DNA from: Verrucomicrobiaceae bacterium | GTDB lineage: Bacteria > Verrucomicrobiota > Verrucomicrobiia > Verrucomicrobiales > Akkermansiaceae | Assembly (NCBI GenBank): GCA_027491155.1 | Contig: JAIXWR010000035.1 | Location: forward strand, 62,001 to 126,000 | Reading direction: 5' to 3' | Length of the DNA: 64,000 nt | Shown: in pieces, positions 8,747 through 17,553 of the stretch | Layout of the letters: each line of letters starts with the position of its first letter | How positions within the stretch are numbered: the first letter of the stretch is position 1 | Notes under the pieces: generated by a model | What the model was told of the DNA's origin: nothing | The model's input: the letters and a program-made list of their open reading frames with translations, nothing else | The model's database searches: none | Made by a program: the position numbers and the translations under genes

Positions 8747-8784
8747 GGCTGCGGTTCCTTCCGGGGTGCCGCAGCCTCTTTTTT
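8747..8784 (+). terminator. Intrinsic terminator between rpsB and tsf
   Basis: GGCTGCGG (8747-8754) pairs perfectly with CCGCAGCC (8769-8776) and is followed by TCTTTTTT. This is a textbook rho-independent terminator within the rpsB-tsf pair, consistent with partial termination between the two genes. Confidence 0.85.
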
Positions 8785-8812
8785 CCCTGAGACTCCCAAC
8801 TTTTTCCTCAAA

Positions 8813-9679
<867 letters not shown>

Positions 9680-9733
9680 TTTCCCTGCTGACAACGAACT
9701 GGATTCACCCGGATCCTTCCTCCCCCTTCACCG

Positions 9734-9770
9734 CGCCCGTCTCCGCACCCCGGAGGCGGGCGTTTTCTTT
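9734..9770 (+). terminator. Intrinsic terminator after tsf
   Basis: GCGCCCGTCTCC and GGAGGCGGGCG form a long GC-rich stem (one mismatch) around a short C-rich loop, followed by TTTTCTTT. It ends the rpsB-tsf unit. Confidence 0.8.
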
Positions 9771-9775
9771 CATAT

Positions 9776-9920
9776 GGACTGCGCCGGCACGACGGCGCTT
9801 TGGCTGGGGGTGCATGCCGCTTCATCCCGTCGGCCGCGGCCCCGTCGTCAGGGCGATCCGCGGCCAGGCCAACATCGCGACCGTCCCCAGAGCCAAAGCT
9901 GCGTCGTGCCGCAGCACTCC
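9776..9920. repeat. Inverted pair of about 36-bp REP-like arms
   Basis: The left arm at 9776-9811 (GGACTGCGCCGGCACGACGG then CGCTTTGGCTGGGGG) is repeated in inverted orientation at 9884-9920, where the minus strand reads GGAGTGCTGCGGCACGACGC then AGCTTTGGCTCTGGGG. Each arm also contains its own small inverted repeat (GCGCCG/CGGCGC; GCTGCG/CGCAGC). The pair fills the gap between the tsf terminator and the deacetylase stop codon, like a REP doublet. Confidence 0.65.
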
Positions 9921-9927
9921 AAAACGC

Positions 9928-10869
9928 TCACCCCAAGGCCGCCACGTGCGCCAGGGCCGCGGACGCCAGTCCCGGCGGGTTGTAGCCGCCTTCCAACGAC
10001 GAAACCACCCGTCCCGCCGCATGCTTCTCCGCCAGCGCGACGACCCGGCGCGTGAACTCCGCGAAGGTCCCGTCCTCCCACTTCAAGCCGCCCAACGGAT
10101 CGTCCTTCCTCGCGTCGAAACCCGCCGAAACCAAGACGAACTCCGGCCGGAAGGCCTCCAGCGCCGGCCCCGCCCTCTCGTCCCATGCCGCCAGCGCGAC
10201 CTCGCCGCCGGAGCCATGCGGCAGCGGCAGGTTCAAGGTCGTGCCGCTCCCCTCGCCCTCGCCCCGTTCTTCCTCCGAACCGCTGAACGGATAGGCGCCG
10301 CGCTCGTGCAGCGAGACGAAGAACACCCCGGGATCCGCCGCGAAGATGTCCTGCGTGCCGTTGCCGTGGTGGACGTCCCAGTCGACGATCGCGATCCGCT
10401 GCAGCCCGTGCTTCCTGCGCAGGTAGTTCGCCGCGATCGCGATGTGATTGAAGATGCAAAAACCCATCCCACGGTTCGCCGTTGCATGGTGCCCCGGCGG
10501 ACGCACCGCGCAGAAGGCCCGCGCCACCTCGCCGCGCATCACGGCATCGACCGCCGCCAGCACCGCGCCGCTCGCCTCCAGCGCCACCTCGTAGCTCTCG
10601 CCGCAAAGCGCCGTGTCGCCCGTCCGGAGGACATCGGCACAAGCGGCCACGTCCCGGTAAACGACGTCGTGGTAGTAGGCCTCGTGCGCCTGCAGGACCT
10701 CCGCCACCGTCGCGGTCCGGCCGGGCAGCCGCACGATCTCCGGCGGCAGGCTTTCCAGCGCCTCCCGCAGCACCCGGTAGCGGTCGGCCGACTCGGGATG
10801 CCCCGGGCCGGTGTCGTGGCGTTCGTAGCAGGCGTCGCAATGGACGCCGATGATGGCTTTGCGGTTCAT
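9928..10869 (-). CDS. Histone deacetylase / AcuC-family deacetylase
   Basis: This 313-residue protein is a class II-type arginase-fold deacetylase. It shows HDTGPGHPE near the N-terminus, the catalytic histidine pair in RPPGHHA, the zinc ligands in DWDVHHGNGTQ and SAGFDARKDDPLGG, and the EGGYNPPGL loop with the transition-state tyrosine. Such bacterial enzymes remove acetyl groups from protein lysines or small amines; AcuC of Bacillus reactivates acetyl-CoA synthetase. Its ATG overlaps the stop of the upstream CoA-transferase/GNAT gene in an ATGA, implying coupled translation. I infer that the pair acts on the same acetylation circuit; the substrate is not known. Confidence 0.9.
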   Translation of the reverse strand: MNRKAIIGVHCDACYERHDTGPGHPESADRYRVLREALESLPPEIVRLPGRTATVAEVLQAHEAYYHDVVYRDVAACADVLRTGDTALCGESYEVALEASGAVLAAVDAVMRGEVARAFCAVRPPGHHATANRGMGFCIFNHIAIAANYLRRKHGLQRIAIVDWDVHHGNGTQDIFAADPGVFFVSLHERGAYPFSGSEEERGEGEGSGTTLNLPLPHGSGGEVALAAWDERAGPALEAFRPEFVLVSAGFDARKDDPLGGLKWEDGTFAEFTRRVVALAEKHAAGRVVSSLEGGYNPPGLASAALAHVAALG

Positions 10870-12740
10870 CGTTCGACGGGGTGGATCTTCTTGTGACGCA
10901 GGAAAGCCGGATGGCGACGCAGGATGCCCGCAACCGGCAACTCGAAGTGGCGCTCTTCCGCGAACGCCGTGTCCTTGCTGGTCCCGCCGGCGCGGGTGAA
11001 AAGACCGGCCATCGCGTGATTCTCCGGCAGCACGCTGGCCCAGAACGCGGCGATCTTCCGGGCTTTCGCCGCCTTCGCCAGCTCGCCTAACAGGAAGCCC
11101 GCCATTCCGGAGCGGCGCGTCGACTGGTGCACCACGAAAGCCACCTCCGCCGTCGTCCCGCCGGGGTCGAGGTAGAAGCGCCCGATCGCCCGCAGCACCT
11201 GGCACCCGTGCTCTTCCGCGAACAAGCCGAGCGCGAGATCCTTCGCCGGATCCACCGCCGCCAGCTTGTAGGCCGACTCCCCGCTCATCCGCTCCACCTG
11301 GTGACCATAGCGCAGCCGCACCGTCTCCTCGTCGTGCGAGTAGAAGAACTCCTGCAAGGCCCGCATGTCGCTCGGATGCAGCGGCCGGAGCAGGAAACGG
11401 CCGCAGGAGAAATCGACCAGCGACGACTCCACCCCGCCCCGCGCACCGCCCGGCATGGTGAAGAATTTCGGCAGCCAGCCGCGGTTCCGCGCGCCCTCCA
11501 ACAGGGACTCGCGGTGATCCGGATGCGCGACTTCCACCAGCCGCGCCACCCGCTCGCGGATGCTCCGGCCGTGCAGGCTCGCGATGCCGAACTCGGTGAC
11601 CACGTGGTGCACGTCGCCGCGCCCGGTGCAAACGCCGCTGCCCGGCTCCAGGCCCGCCACGATGCGCGAGCGCCGGCCGTCGTCGGACATCGAGGTCAGC
11701 ACGACCACCGGCCGCCCGCCCTTGCTGCGGCCCGCGCCGCGGATGAAGTCCTGCATCGCGCCGATCCCGCCGTAAAAGTGGTGCCCCTGCGAGTCCCGCA
11801 CCACCTGCCCGGTGAGATCGATCTCGCGCGCCCCGTTGATCGCCACCATCCGGTCGTTGCGCGCGATCCTGAACGGATCGTTGACCCAGTCGCTCGGATG
11901 CAGTTCAAGGTCCGGATTCCCGTCGGCGAAGCGATACAACTTCCGGCTGCCGAGCACGTGGCTGGCGACGATCTTGCCGGGCTTGTAGTTCTTCCGCGAG
12001 TTGTCGGCCGCGCCGCAGCGGACCAGCTCCATCAGCGCGTCGTTGAACATCCCCGAGTGGATCCCGAGATGCCGGTGCTTGCGCAGCGCGCGGACCACCG
12101 CCTCCGGGCTGTTGCCGAGGCCGACCTGGATCGTGGCACCGTCTTCGATCAACTGCGCGGCATAACGCCCGATCCGTTCGTGCCGTTCGTCGAGCACCGC
12201 CTTCTCCATCTCCGGCAGCGGTGTCTTGCGCTCCATGAAAAACCCGATGCGCTTCGCAGATAGCAGCGTGTCGCCGCCGGTGCGCGGCATCAAGGGATTC
12301 ACCTGGGCGATCACCAGCCGCGCCGCGTTCACCGCCGCCCGCACCACGTCCACGCTGACTCCCAGCGAACAATTCCCGCTTTCGTCCGGCGGGCTGACCT
12401 GGATCAAGGCGACATCGACCGGCACCGGCCCGCTGCGGAAGAGCTCCGGCACCTCCGACATCGGGCAGGGCGTGTAGTCCGCCTGCCCGCGCTCCACCGC
12501 CTCCCGCAGCGCCGGGGTGAGGAAGAACGAGTTCGTCCGCAGCACGGATTCGTATCGAGGATCGATCCACGGCGTCTCGCCCAACCCGTGGATGTGGACG
12601 ATCTCCAGGTCCTTCAGCCGCTCCGCGTGCGCCAGCATCGATGCCACCAGCGCCTGTGGCACCGAGGCCCCGCTGCCGATGAACACCCGGCTTCCGGGAC
12701 GCAGCAGCCGGGGCCAATCGCGTTCATCGAGGGGTTTCAC
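10866..12740 (-). CDS. Acetyl-CoA hydrolase/transferase fused to GNAT acetyltransferase
   Basis: The 624-residue product has two parts. Residues 1-440 are an acetyl-CoA hydrolase/CoA-transferase (4-hydroxybutyrate CoA-transferase type), with VFIGSGASVPQAL, VGLGNSPEAVV, HSGMFND and the family signature VVTEFGIASLHGRS followed by EVAHPDHRE. Residues 450-610 are a GNAT domain with VAFVVHQ and the acetyl-CoA-binding RRSGMAGFLL. The first half moves or hydrolyses CoA thioesters, the second transfers acetyl groups to amines. The fusion is known as a bifunctional family, but the role of the GNAT part is unclear. It overlaps the deacetylase gene by 4 bp. Confidence 0.88.
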   Translation of the reverse strand: MKPLDERDWPRLLRPGSRVFIGSGASVPQALVASMLAHAERLKDLEIVHIHGLGETPWIDPRYESVLRTNSFFLTPALREAVERGQADYTPCPMSEVPELFRSGPVPVDVALIQVSPPDESGNCSLGVSVDVVRAAVNAARLVIAQVNPLMPRTGGDTLLSAKRIGFFMERKTPLPEMEKAVLDERHERIGRYAAQLIEDGATIQVGLGNSPEAVVRALRKHRHLGIHSGMFNDALMELVRCGAADNSRKNYKPGKIVASHVLGSRKLYRFADGNPDLELHPSDWVNDPFRIARNDRMVAINGAREIDLTGQVVRDSQGHHFYGGIGAMQDFIRGAGRSKGGRPVVVLTSMSDDGRRSRIVAGLEPGSGVCTGRGDVHHVVTEFGIASLHGRSIRERVARLVEVAHPDHRESLLEGARNRGWLPKFFTMPGGARGGVESSLVDFSCGRFLLRPLHPSDMRALQEFFYSHDEETVRLRYGHQVERMSGESAYKLAAVDPAKDLALGLFAEEHGCQVLRAIGRFYLDPGGTTAEVAFVVHQSTRRSGMAGFLLGELAKAAKARKIAAFWASVLPENHAMAGLFTRAGGTSKDTAFAEERHFELPVAGILRRHPAFLRHKKIHPVER

Positions 12741-12846
12741 GCCGCGAACGTAACAGGCGGAGGGCGCGAAGCCAGAAATTGGAGCCGCGGGATTATTTCC
12801 AAGGATTCCCGGCCCGGGGTGTCATACTTCCCGAAACCATCCGTCC

Positions 12847-14271
12847 ATGAGAACCCTCATCCTGACCACCGCCCTCGTCACCGCTGCCCACGCCGAAACC
12901 GCGCTGACGATCTACAACCAGAACCTCGCCGTCGTCCGCGAAACCCTCGCGCTCGACCTCAAGGCGGGCGAGACCCCCCTCACCTTCGACCGCGCCACCG
13001 CCCAGGTGCTGCCCGATTCCGTCGTGCTGCGCGATCCCGCCGGCAAGGCCGCGTTCTCGATCCTCGAGCAGAGCTACCGCAACGATCCCGTCAGCCGCTC
13101 GCTGCTGTTGAGCCATTTCGAAGGCCAGTCGATCGACTTCCGCACCGTCTATCCCGACGGCAAGGTCGAGCTGAAGCCCGGCAAGATCATCCGCTCCGGC
13201 CACGTCCCCGGCGGCCAGCCGCAGGACCCGATCATCGAGGTAGACGGCAAGCTCCGCTTCCAGCTCCCCGGCGAGCCGCTCTTCCCCGCGCTCGGCGACG
13301 GCTCCATCCTCCGCCCGACGCTCGGCTGGACGATCCAAAGCCAGGCCGACGCGAAATTCGACGCCCAGCTTTCCTACCTCAGCAACGGCTTCGCGTGGGA
13401 AGCCGACTACAACTTGGTCGCGCCGGAGAAGGGCGAAACCGTGACGCTCACCGGCTGGGTGACCGTGAACAACAACAGCGGCACCGCCTTCAACCAGGCC
13501 AAGGTGAAGCTCGTTGCCGGCGAGGTGAACATCATCGAGCCCGACATGCCGCCCGCTCCGATGGAAATGAGGATGATGAAAGCGATGGCCGACGCCCCCT
13601 TCGGCGGGGTGACCGAAAAGGCCTTCGACGACTTTCACCTCTACACCCTCCAGCGCCCGCTGACGATCCGCGACAAGGAGACCAAGCAAGTCGAGTTCCT
13701 GCGCGCCCCGTCGGTCAAGGCGGCGAAGAAATACATCTACGATCCTGCCGCGATGTTCCGCTTCGGCGGCGGCGCCCCCCAGACCGGGCCGGCCCATGGG
13801 CATGAGTTCCCGAAGGACGTGGCGATCTACTGGGAGTTCAAGAACGAGGAAGCGAACGGACTCGGCGTCCCGCTGCCCGCCGGCCGCGTGCGCTTTTACC
13901 GCTCCGACGACCAGGACGGGAACCTCGAGTTCGTCGGCGAGAACGACATCGACCACACGCCGCGCAACGAGGATGTCTCGATCTACACCGGCAACGCCTT
14001 CGACCTCGTCGGCGAGCGGAAGATCGCCAACTTCGAGCGCGACGACCGCGCCGAGTGGATGAAGGAAACCATCGAGATCACGGTGAAGAACCGCTCGAAG
14101 GAACCGAAGGAGATCATCGTCCGCGAACACCTCTGGCGCTGGCTGAACTGGAAGATCGAGAACGCCTCGATGGAGCCCGTGAAGAAGGACGCGCAGAAGA
14201 TCGAGTTCACCGTGAAGCTCGCGCCCGACGAGGAGAAGAAGGTAACCTACACCGCGCACTACACGTGGTGA
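12847..14271 (+). CDS. Secreted DUF4139-domain protein
   Basis: This 474-residue protein has a short signal peptide (MRTLILTTALVTAAHA) and is a DUF4139-type protein from about residue 110 to the end. It includes NNNSGTAFNQAKVKLVAGEVN, the PAGRVRFYRSDDQ segment and the terminal KVTYTAHYTW; the N-terminal part (LTIYNQNLAVVRETL) matches the usual start of this family. DUF4139 proteins are beta-rich exported proteins of unknown function, sometimes called mucoidy inhibitor-like. It is a single gene, followed directly by a paired REP-like element at 14281-14390. Family assignment is solid; no activity can be inferred. Confidence 0.82.
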   Translation: MRTLILTTALVTAAHAETALTIYNQNLAVVRETLALDLKAGETPLTFDRATAQVLPDSVVLRDPAGKAAFSILEQSYRNDPVSRSLLLSHFEGQSIDFRTVYPDGKVELKPGKIIRSGHVPGGQPQDPIIEVDGKLRFQLPGEPLFPALGDGSILRPTLGWTIQSQADAKFDAQLSYLSNGFAWEADYNLVAPEKGETVTLTGWVTVNNNSGTAFNQAKVKLVAGEVNIIEPDMPPAPMEMRMMKAMADAPFGGVTEKAFDDFHLYTLQRPLTIRDKETKQVEFLRAPSVKAAKKYIYDPAAMFRFGGGAPQTGPAHGHEFPKDVAIYWEFKNEEANGLGVPLPAGRVRFYRSDDQDGNLEFVGENDIDHTPRNEDVSIYTGNAFDLVGERKIANFERDDRAEWMKETIEITVKNRSKEPKEIIVREHLWRWLNWKIENASMEPVKKDAQKIEFTVKLAPDEEKKVTYTAHYTW

Positions 14272-14280
14272 TCCGCATCA

Positions 14281-14390
14281 CGTAGCGGAAGGTCTGCGAC
14301 CTTCCGGCGGGGCAAACTCCGCCAGAGGCTGCCGGCGCCGAGCTTGCTTCCTGCCGCCGCCCGCGGAACGGCGCAGCCGGTTCCGCTACG
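14281..14390. repeat. Paired REP-like element (copy 1)
   Basis: A 110-bp element with perfect terminal inverted 10-mers (CGTAGCGGAA ... TTCCGCTACG). Each end folds its own hairpin: GGAAGGTCTGCGACCTTCC at the left and CGGAACGGCGCAGCCGGTTCCG at the right, with an unrelated middle. The same plan recurs at 36857-36964. It lies exactly between the DUF4139 gene and the convergent tag gene. Confidence 0.8.
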
Positions 14391-14393
14391 GGA

Positions 14394-14957
14394 TTACTTC
14401 CGGAAGCAGTCCACCGAGTGGTCGTCCACCATGCCGACCGCTTGCATGAAAGCATACATCGTCGTCGATCCCACGAAGTTGAAGCCCGCCTTGCGCAAGG
14501 CCTTGCTCATCGCGTCGGACTCCGGGGTCTTCGACGGGTAATCCGCCATCGTCTTGAAGCGGTTCACCCGGGTCTTTCCTCCGGCAAAGCTCCAGAGCCA
14601 CGTCACCGGGTCCTCGATCTTCAGCCACGCCTTCGCGTTCTCCCGCACCGACAGGATTTTCCCGCGGTGCCGGATGATCCCCGGATCCAGCACCAGTTTC
14701 TCCAGCGCGGCATCGGTCATCCTCGCGACCTTCACCGGATCGAAGTGATGGAAGACCTCGCGGTAGCGCTCCCGCTTCTGCAAGACCGTCCACCACGAAA
14801 GCCCGGCCTGCGCGCCTTCGAGGCAGATCATCTCGAAAAGGTAGCGCGGATCCCGCGACGGCACGCCCCACTCGGTGTCGTGGTATTCGACGTAAAGCGG
14901 ACGGTCGGCGGGAAGCCAGGGGCAGCGGGTCACGGGGAAAGGTTTTGAAGCTGGCAT
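14394..14957 (-). CDS. tag: DNA-3-methyladenine glycosylase I
   Basis: The 187-residue product is a complete Tag enzyme, which excises 3-methyladenine from alkylated DNA to start base excision repair. Family marks include RCPWL (Cys12), YHDTEWGVP (His26), LEGAQAGLSW in the substrate pocket and the C-terminal zinc ligands in DDHSVDCF; Tag of E. coli binds zinc through the matching Cys/His positions. The region FNFVGSTTMYAFMQAVGMV is typical. The gene is divergent from the histidine kinase gene and ends 4 bp from the REP-like element. Ogt and AlkB genes, also for alkylation damage, lie about 11 kb away. Confidence 0.96.
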   Translation of the reverse strand: MPASKPFPVTRCPWLPADRPLYVEYHDTEWGVPSRDPRYLFEMICLEGAQAGLSWWTVLQKRERYREVFHHFDPVKVARMTDAALEKLVLDPGIIRHRGKILSVRENAKAWLKIEDPVTWLWSFAGGKTRVNRFKTMADYPSKTPESDAMSKALRKAGFNFVGSTTMYAFMQAVGMVDDHSVDCFRK

Positions 14958-15111
14958 GGCGGCGGCAAGCGTGGCGTTTCACCGACCATCCTCGATCGGC
15001 CGGCGACGATCAACTTTCTTCCATGCCGGTGCCTCTCCGCGGCCTCAACGAGTCGCTGCTGGACCTCGTGCCGGCATTCCACTACTGCTGGAGGACGTGA
15101 AGAAGCCGACC

Positions 15112-16089
15112 ATGCCGGTTGGGGAAGAACCGGCCCCGCCCTCCCATGGCGCGACTCCGGAAGCGGTTTGGCCGGATGTCCTCCCGCGGCCGGAGCTGAG
15201 GATCGCGCTGGCCTACATGCTGGTCGGCAGCCTCTGGGTGATCGGCACGGACCAGTTGCTGGTCCGCGCGATGCCCGGCAGCCCGGTCTATTTCCAGACA
15301 TTCAAGGGCCTCAATTTCGTCCTGACCACCTCGGCTCTCCTCTACCTCGTGCTGCGCCGAGCCTACCGAGGCTGGCGCCGGTCGGAATGCGAGCAGCGGG
15401 CCCTGCTGTCCGAGATGAGCTCGATGTTCCGCAGCCTGTCCACCCGCGTGGAGAACCTGCGGGAGGCGGATCGCACCCGTATCTCCCGGGAATTGCACGA
15501 TCAACTCGGCCAGGCGCTGACCGGCCTGAAGATGGATCTCCGCTGGATCGAGAACCGGCTGGAGGGACGCGGGGACCACGGGGTGAATCTCCTCATCGAT
15601 CGCCTGATCGAGGCCGAAGAGCAGATCGACGGCTTGAACGCGACGGTCCGGCGGATCGCGACCGACCTGAGGCCGGAGTCTCTCGACCAGTTGGGGCTGC
15701 CGGCGGCGCTCAAGGAAGAAGCGGAGCGGTTCGCCCTGCGGACCGGCGAGCCCTGCGAGATTGAAGTCGCCGGGCTGCCCGATGGAATCCCGCCGGCCGT
15801 AAGCACCGCCGCCTTCCGGATCTTCCAGGAAGCCCTGACCAATGTGGCCCGTCATGCCGGTGCCACCCGGGTATGGGTCACTTGCACCACCCGGGGCGAA
15901 GCGCTGGAGATCAGCATCTCCGACGACGGCAAGGGCATCCCCGCCGGCGAGGAGATGAAACAGGAATCGCTCGGTCTGTTAGGCATGCGTGAGCGGGCCG
16001 AATTGCTCGGCGGCCGGCTGCAGGTTGCCGCGGGCGAAACCGGCGGCACCCGGGTGACCGCACTGTTACCATGGAGGGGCGGCCCATGA
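15112..16089 (+). CDS. NarL-family sensor histidine kinase
   Basis: The product is 325 residues from the ATG at 15112. It has two membrane helices (about 30-48 and 67-82), a linker, a HisKA_3 dimerisation region with the phospho-acceptor His129 in ISRELHDQLGQALTGLKMDL, and a HATPase domain with FQEALTNVARHAGA (N box), SDDGKGIP and LGLLGMRERAELLGG (G box). It has almost no periplasmic sensor domain, so the signal is probably sensed in the membrane or through a partner. A GTG at 15097 with GGAGG only two bases upstream is an alternative start. The stop overlaps the response-regulator start (ATGA at 16086), so the two form one operon. Confidence 0.88.
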   Translation: MPVGEEPAPPSHGATPEAVWPDVLPRPELRIALAYMLVGSLWVIGTDQLLVRAMPGSPVYFQTFKGLNFVLTTSALLYLVLRRAYRGWRRSECEQRALLSEMSSMFRSLSTRVENLREADRTRISRELHDQLGQALTGLKMDLRWIENRLEGRGDHGVNLLIDRLIEAEEQIDGLNATVRRIATDLRPESLDQLGLPAALKEEAERFALRTGEPCEIEVAGLPDGIPPAVSTAAFRIFQEALTNVARHAGATRVWVTCTTRGEALEISISDDGKGIPAGEEMKQESLGLLGMRERAELLGGRLQVAAGETGGTRVTALLPWRGGP

Positions 16090-16715
16090 GGGTGCTCGTT
16101 GCCGACGATCATCCGCTGGTCCGCCGCGGGTTGCGGGGCCTGTTGCTGGATCATTTCCCGGCGGCGGAGATCGTGGAGGCCGGCGATGCCAAGCAAGCCA
16201 TGGCCGCGGTCGCCGAAGGATCGTGGCAGCTCGCGCTGGTGGACATCAACTTGCCCGGACGCGGTGGCCTCGACCTGCTGCGCGATCTCAAACGATTGAA
16301 GCCGGAACTCCCGGTGCTGGTGGTCAGCGCCTACACCGAGGAGGAGTTCGCCCTGCGCGCCCTGAAGCTGGGAGCCGCGGGCTACGTTTCGAAGCAGAGC
16401 GCGTCGGACGTCTTGGCCGGGGCGGTGAAGAAAGTCCTCTCCGGCGGCCGCTACGTCAGTGCAGCGGTCGCCGAGAAGCTGGCCCAGGCCGCGGCGGAGG
16501 GATGGGCGCTCACGGCCCATGATCATCTCTCGCCGCGCGAGCTGCAGGTTCTCCAGATGATCGCCCGCGGCAAGTCGATCAAGGAGATCGCCGCGGAGCT
16601 GGACCTCAGCGAGAAGACCATCGCCACCTACCGCAGCCGGATCTCCGAGAAGCTCGGGCTTGGATCGAACGTCGAGTTGACCCGCTACGCCCTGCGGCAC
16701 GGGTTGGCGGAGTGA
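16086..16715 (+). CDS. LuxR/NarL-family response regulator
   Basis: The 209-residue product is a classic two-domain regulator. The receiver domain (1-120) has the acidic pocket VADDHP, the phospho-acceptor Asp53 in LVDINLPG, and the conserved SAY and YVSK segments. The C-terminal LuxR helix-turn-helix (about 145-205) has LSPRELQVLQMIARGKSIKEIA and LSEKTIATYRSRI. It is translationally coupled to the kinase gene. Phosphotransfer from that kinase and DNA binding by the HTH are expected from the family. The target genes are not visible; the FN3 protein gene 116 bp downstream is a candidate. Confidence 0.93.
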   Translation: MRVLVADDHPLVRRGLRGLLLDHFPAAEIVEAGDAKQAMAAVAEGSWQLALVDINLPGRGGLDLLRDLKRLKPELPVLVVSAYTEEEFALRALKLGAAGYVSKQSASDVLAGAVKKVLSGGRYVSAAVAEKLAQAAAEGWALTAHDHLSPRELQVLQMIARGKSIKEIAAELDLSEKTIATYRSRISEKLGLGSNVELTRYALRHGLAE

Positions 16716-16831
16716 TCCACCGGCCCCCTCCTGTCGGTGGAATTCCCGACACGCTCCCGGGACCCGCGGACTACCGCGGTTTCAGACTTCGACTCCCTAC
16801 CGGAAAGCAGCTTCTTGCCGACGGTTGATGC

Positions 16832-17452
16832 ATGAGTTCGAAAGCCCTTCTTCCTCGTTCACTCCGCAGCACGACCCTCGCACTTGCCTGGTTTTCAGCA
16901 CCGTGCCTTCCCCTGGCGATCTCGGCCCAGGACATCCCGGCCACCGCCGTCTCGCTATCCTGGACCCCCAACCCCGAATCGAACCTCGCCGGTTACAAGC
17001 TGCACTTCGGCACCAGCAGCCGCAACTACAGCGTGGTCCTCGATATCGGCCCGGGGACACGCGCGCCGTTGCCGCCGATGATTCTGGGTAACACCTATTA
17101 TGTCGCCGTGAGCGCCTACGACACGGATGGCCGGGATGGCCCGCTTTCCGCGGAACTGGTGGTCACGGCATCGCCGCCCGCCCCGGTGGCCGGCACCGGC
17201 TTCGCGACCGGTCCCGCGGGACAAGGGGCGCTGGAATGGAAGTATCCCGCGGCAGCGGCCGGTTCGGTCGACCGCTTCACGATCCAATCGAGCGAAGACC
17301 TGAAGGCCTGGTCGGCAGCCGGCGGCATCACGCCGGCCGAGGCGATTCGCTCGGACGCGCAATGGCTCTACTTCCGCGTCCCCTTCCCCACCGGCAAGCC
17401 GCGCCAGTTTTTCCGTGTCGGAGCGGTCAATCCCTTCGGCGAATCGGAATGA
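16832..17452 (+). CDS. Secreted fibronectin type III-like protein
   Basis: This 206-residue protein has a signal peptide (about residues 1-32, ending ISAQ) and one clear FN3 domain (VSLSWTPNPESNLAGYKLHFGTSS and NTYYVAVSAYDTDGRDGP). A second beta domain (FTIQSSEDLKAWSAAGG, RQFFRVGAVNPFGESE) resembles the C-terminal module of many secreted verrucomicrobial proteins. No enzymatic motif is visible, so an extracellular structural or binding role is likely. It follows the two-component genes with a 116-bp gap, where CCACCG/CGGTGG could form a hairpin at 16718-16741. A perfect 13-bp stem hairpin lies downstream. Confidence 0.75.
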   Translation: MSSKALLPRSLRSTTLALAWFSAPCLPLAISAQDIPATAVSLSWTPNPESNLAGYKLHFGTSSRNYSVVLDIGPGTRAPLPPMILGNTYYVAVSAYDTDGRDGPLSAELVVTASPPAPVAGTGFATGPAGQGALEWKYPAAAAGSVDRFTIQSSEDLKAWSAAGGITPAEAIRSDAQWLYFRVPFPTGKPRQFFRVGAVNPFGESE

Positions 17453-17497
17453 CTCCCACGCCTCCATTTCACCCGTAACGCGCCCCGCGCGCACCCA

Positions 17498-17527
17498 TGC
17501 CTTCCCGGAACGGATTCCGGGAAGGCA
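17498..17527. terminator. Perfect 13-bp hairpin between convergent genes
   Basis: TGCCTTCCCGGAA (17498-17510) and TTCCGGGAAGGCA (17515-17527) pair perfectly around a 4-nt loop. It sits between the convergent FN3 and uvrC genes and could act for both strands, although no T tract follows. Confidence 0.6.
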
Positions 17528-17553
17528 ACGCGCGTTTCCGGGTCACTGCGCCC

